A DNA stretch of 5,855 nt from an uncultured Ruminococcus sp. (GTDB taxonomy: Bacteria; Bacillota_A; Clostridia; Oscillospirales; Ruminococcaceae), in the NCBI GenBank assembly GCA_937880065.1, contig CALFMA010000238.1, positions 1 to 5,855 of the forward strand. Reading direction: 5' to 3'. Shown piece after piece: positions 5,722-5,855 of the stretch (positions are counted from its first letter, which is position 1; each line of letters begins with the position of its first letter). A program made the position numbers and the translations under genes. A model generated the notes under the pieces. That model had not been told where the DNA came from. It searched no databases and was given only the letters and a program-made list of their open reading frames with translations.

Positions 5722-5750
5722 TAGACAATAAAAAACTCCCATGATATATA
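5722..5750 (+). promoter_or_regulatory. Predicted divergent promoter
   Basis: TAGACA (5722-5727), a 17-bp spacer and TATATA (5745-5750), with an extended -10 TGA before it, resemble a sigma-A promoter facing right. Transcription would start near 5757, only a few bases before the ribosome binding site of the 11-codon ORF. Confidence 0.45.
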
Positions 5751-5774
5751 AGAAATACCATAGGAGGAATTTTT

Positions 5775-5810
5775 ATGCATCGAGAATATATAAAGGGCAG
5801 CTCTAAATGA
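5775..5810 (+). CDS. 11-codon ORF with strong ribosome binding site (leader peptide or gene remnant)
   Basis: ATG 5775 is preceded by AGGAGG (5762-5767) at 7-nt spacing and encodes MHREYIKGSSK before a TGA. It sits just after a promoter-like sequence and 16 nt before a hairpin (5827-5854). It could be a leader peptide controlling a gene beyond the right edge, the start of a gene broken by an early stop, or chance. I recognise no homologue, and the frame closes again soon after the TGA. Confidence 0.3.
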   Translation: MHREYIKGSSK

Positions 5811-5817
5811 GTTCCCC

Positions 5818-5854
5818 AAAAATAAAACTGACTCCGTCTGAAAACGAAGTCAGT
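5818..5854 (-). terminator. Rho-independent terminator for a leftward gene beyond the right edge
   Basis: The arms ACTGACTCCGT (5827-5837) and ACGAAGTCAGT (5844-5854) form an 11-bp stem with one non-Watson-Crick position and a 6-nt loop. Read leftward that position is a G-U wobble, and the stem is followed by TTTATTTTT (5826-5818), the classic layout. Read rightward it is a C-A mismatch and the following bases are outside the window, so a bidirectional terminator or a plus-strand attenuator remains possible. Confidence 0.65.
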
Positions 5855-5855
5855 A

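Larger units (their letters stand above)
5592..5855. other. Region without a clear full-length gene, right flank of the operon
   Basis: No protein longer than 34 codons with a credible start was found on either strand. The stretch contains the direct repeats upstream of the operon promoter, a divergent promoter candidate, an 11-codon ORF with a strong ribosome binding site and a terminator-like hairpin at the edge. It probably separates the peptide operon from an unrelated neighbour to the right. Confidence 0.6.

Noticed and set aside
5627..5731. 34-codon plus-strand ORF starting in the 21-bp repeat, hydrophobic then basic
   Set aside because: The GGAG is only 3 nt from the ATG, there is no promoter in front that I can see, and the composition is that expected of AT-rich spacer. 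A small peptide cannot be excluded, but it is not supported.

Overview
The window is AT-rich, uses ATG starts with AGGAGG-type ribosome binding sites, and carries low-GC Firmicute promoters. Together with the protein families this suggests a gut or rumen clostridial anaerobe (Ruminococcus/Lachnospiraceae-like). The genus is an inference and cannot be fixed from this sequence.

Almost the whole window is one leftward (minus-strand) operon with the hallmarks of a ribosomally made, post-translationally modified peptide (RiPP) pathway. In order of transcription, from right to left, it contains: a promoter and about 135-nt leader (about 5422-5591); a 431-aa radical SAM/SPASM enzyme with an N-terminal PqqD-like recognition domain (4126-5421); a second 333-aa radical SAM/SPASM enzyme whose start overlaps the first gene (3138-4139); three tandem paralogous genes for 76-79-aa Cys-containing precursor peptides (2877-3107, 2624-2854, 2300-2539); a cytoplasmic subtilisin-type (S8) protease fused to a C-terminal acyl-carrier-protein-like domain that lacks the phosphopantetheine serine (1268-2209); and an ABC exporter of fused membrane-ATPase type, cut by the left edge (1-1263).

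The likely flow is: precursors are recognised through the PqqD-like domain, crosslinked or otherwise modified by the two radical SAM enzymes, cleaved inside the cell by the S8 protease (the visible part of the exporter has no C39 leader peptidase), and exported by the ABC protein. I do not recognise the precursor family. The three peptides share both ends (an N-terminal block with Cys21/Cys25 and a C-terminal block ending in Trp) and differ in the middle, which is unusual for RiPP precursors.

Right of the operon (5592-5855) there is no clear full-length gene. The stretch holds a 21-bp-spaced direct repeat just upstream of the operon -35 box, a divergent plus-strand promoter followed by an 11-codon ORF with a very good ribosome binding site, and a hairpin with a T-tract at the extreme right edge that reads as a leftward terminator for whatever lies beyond the window. 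No tRNA, rRNA, CRISPR array or recognisable insertion sequence was seen.
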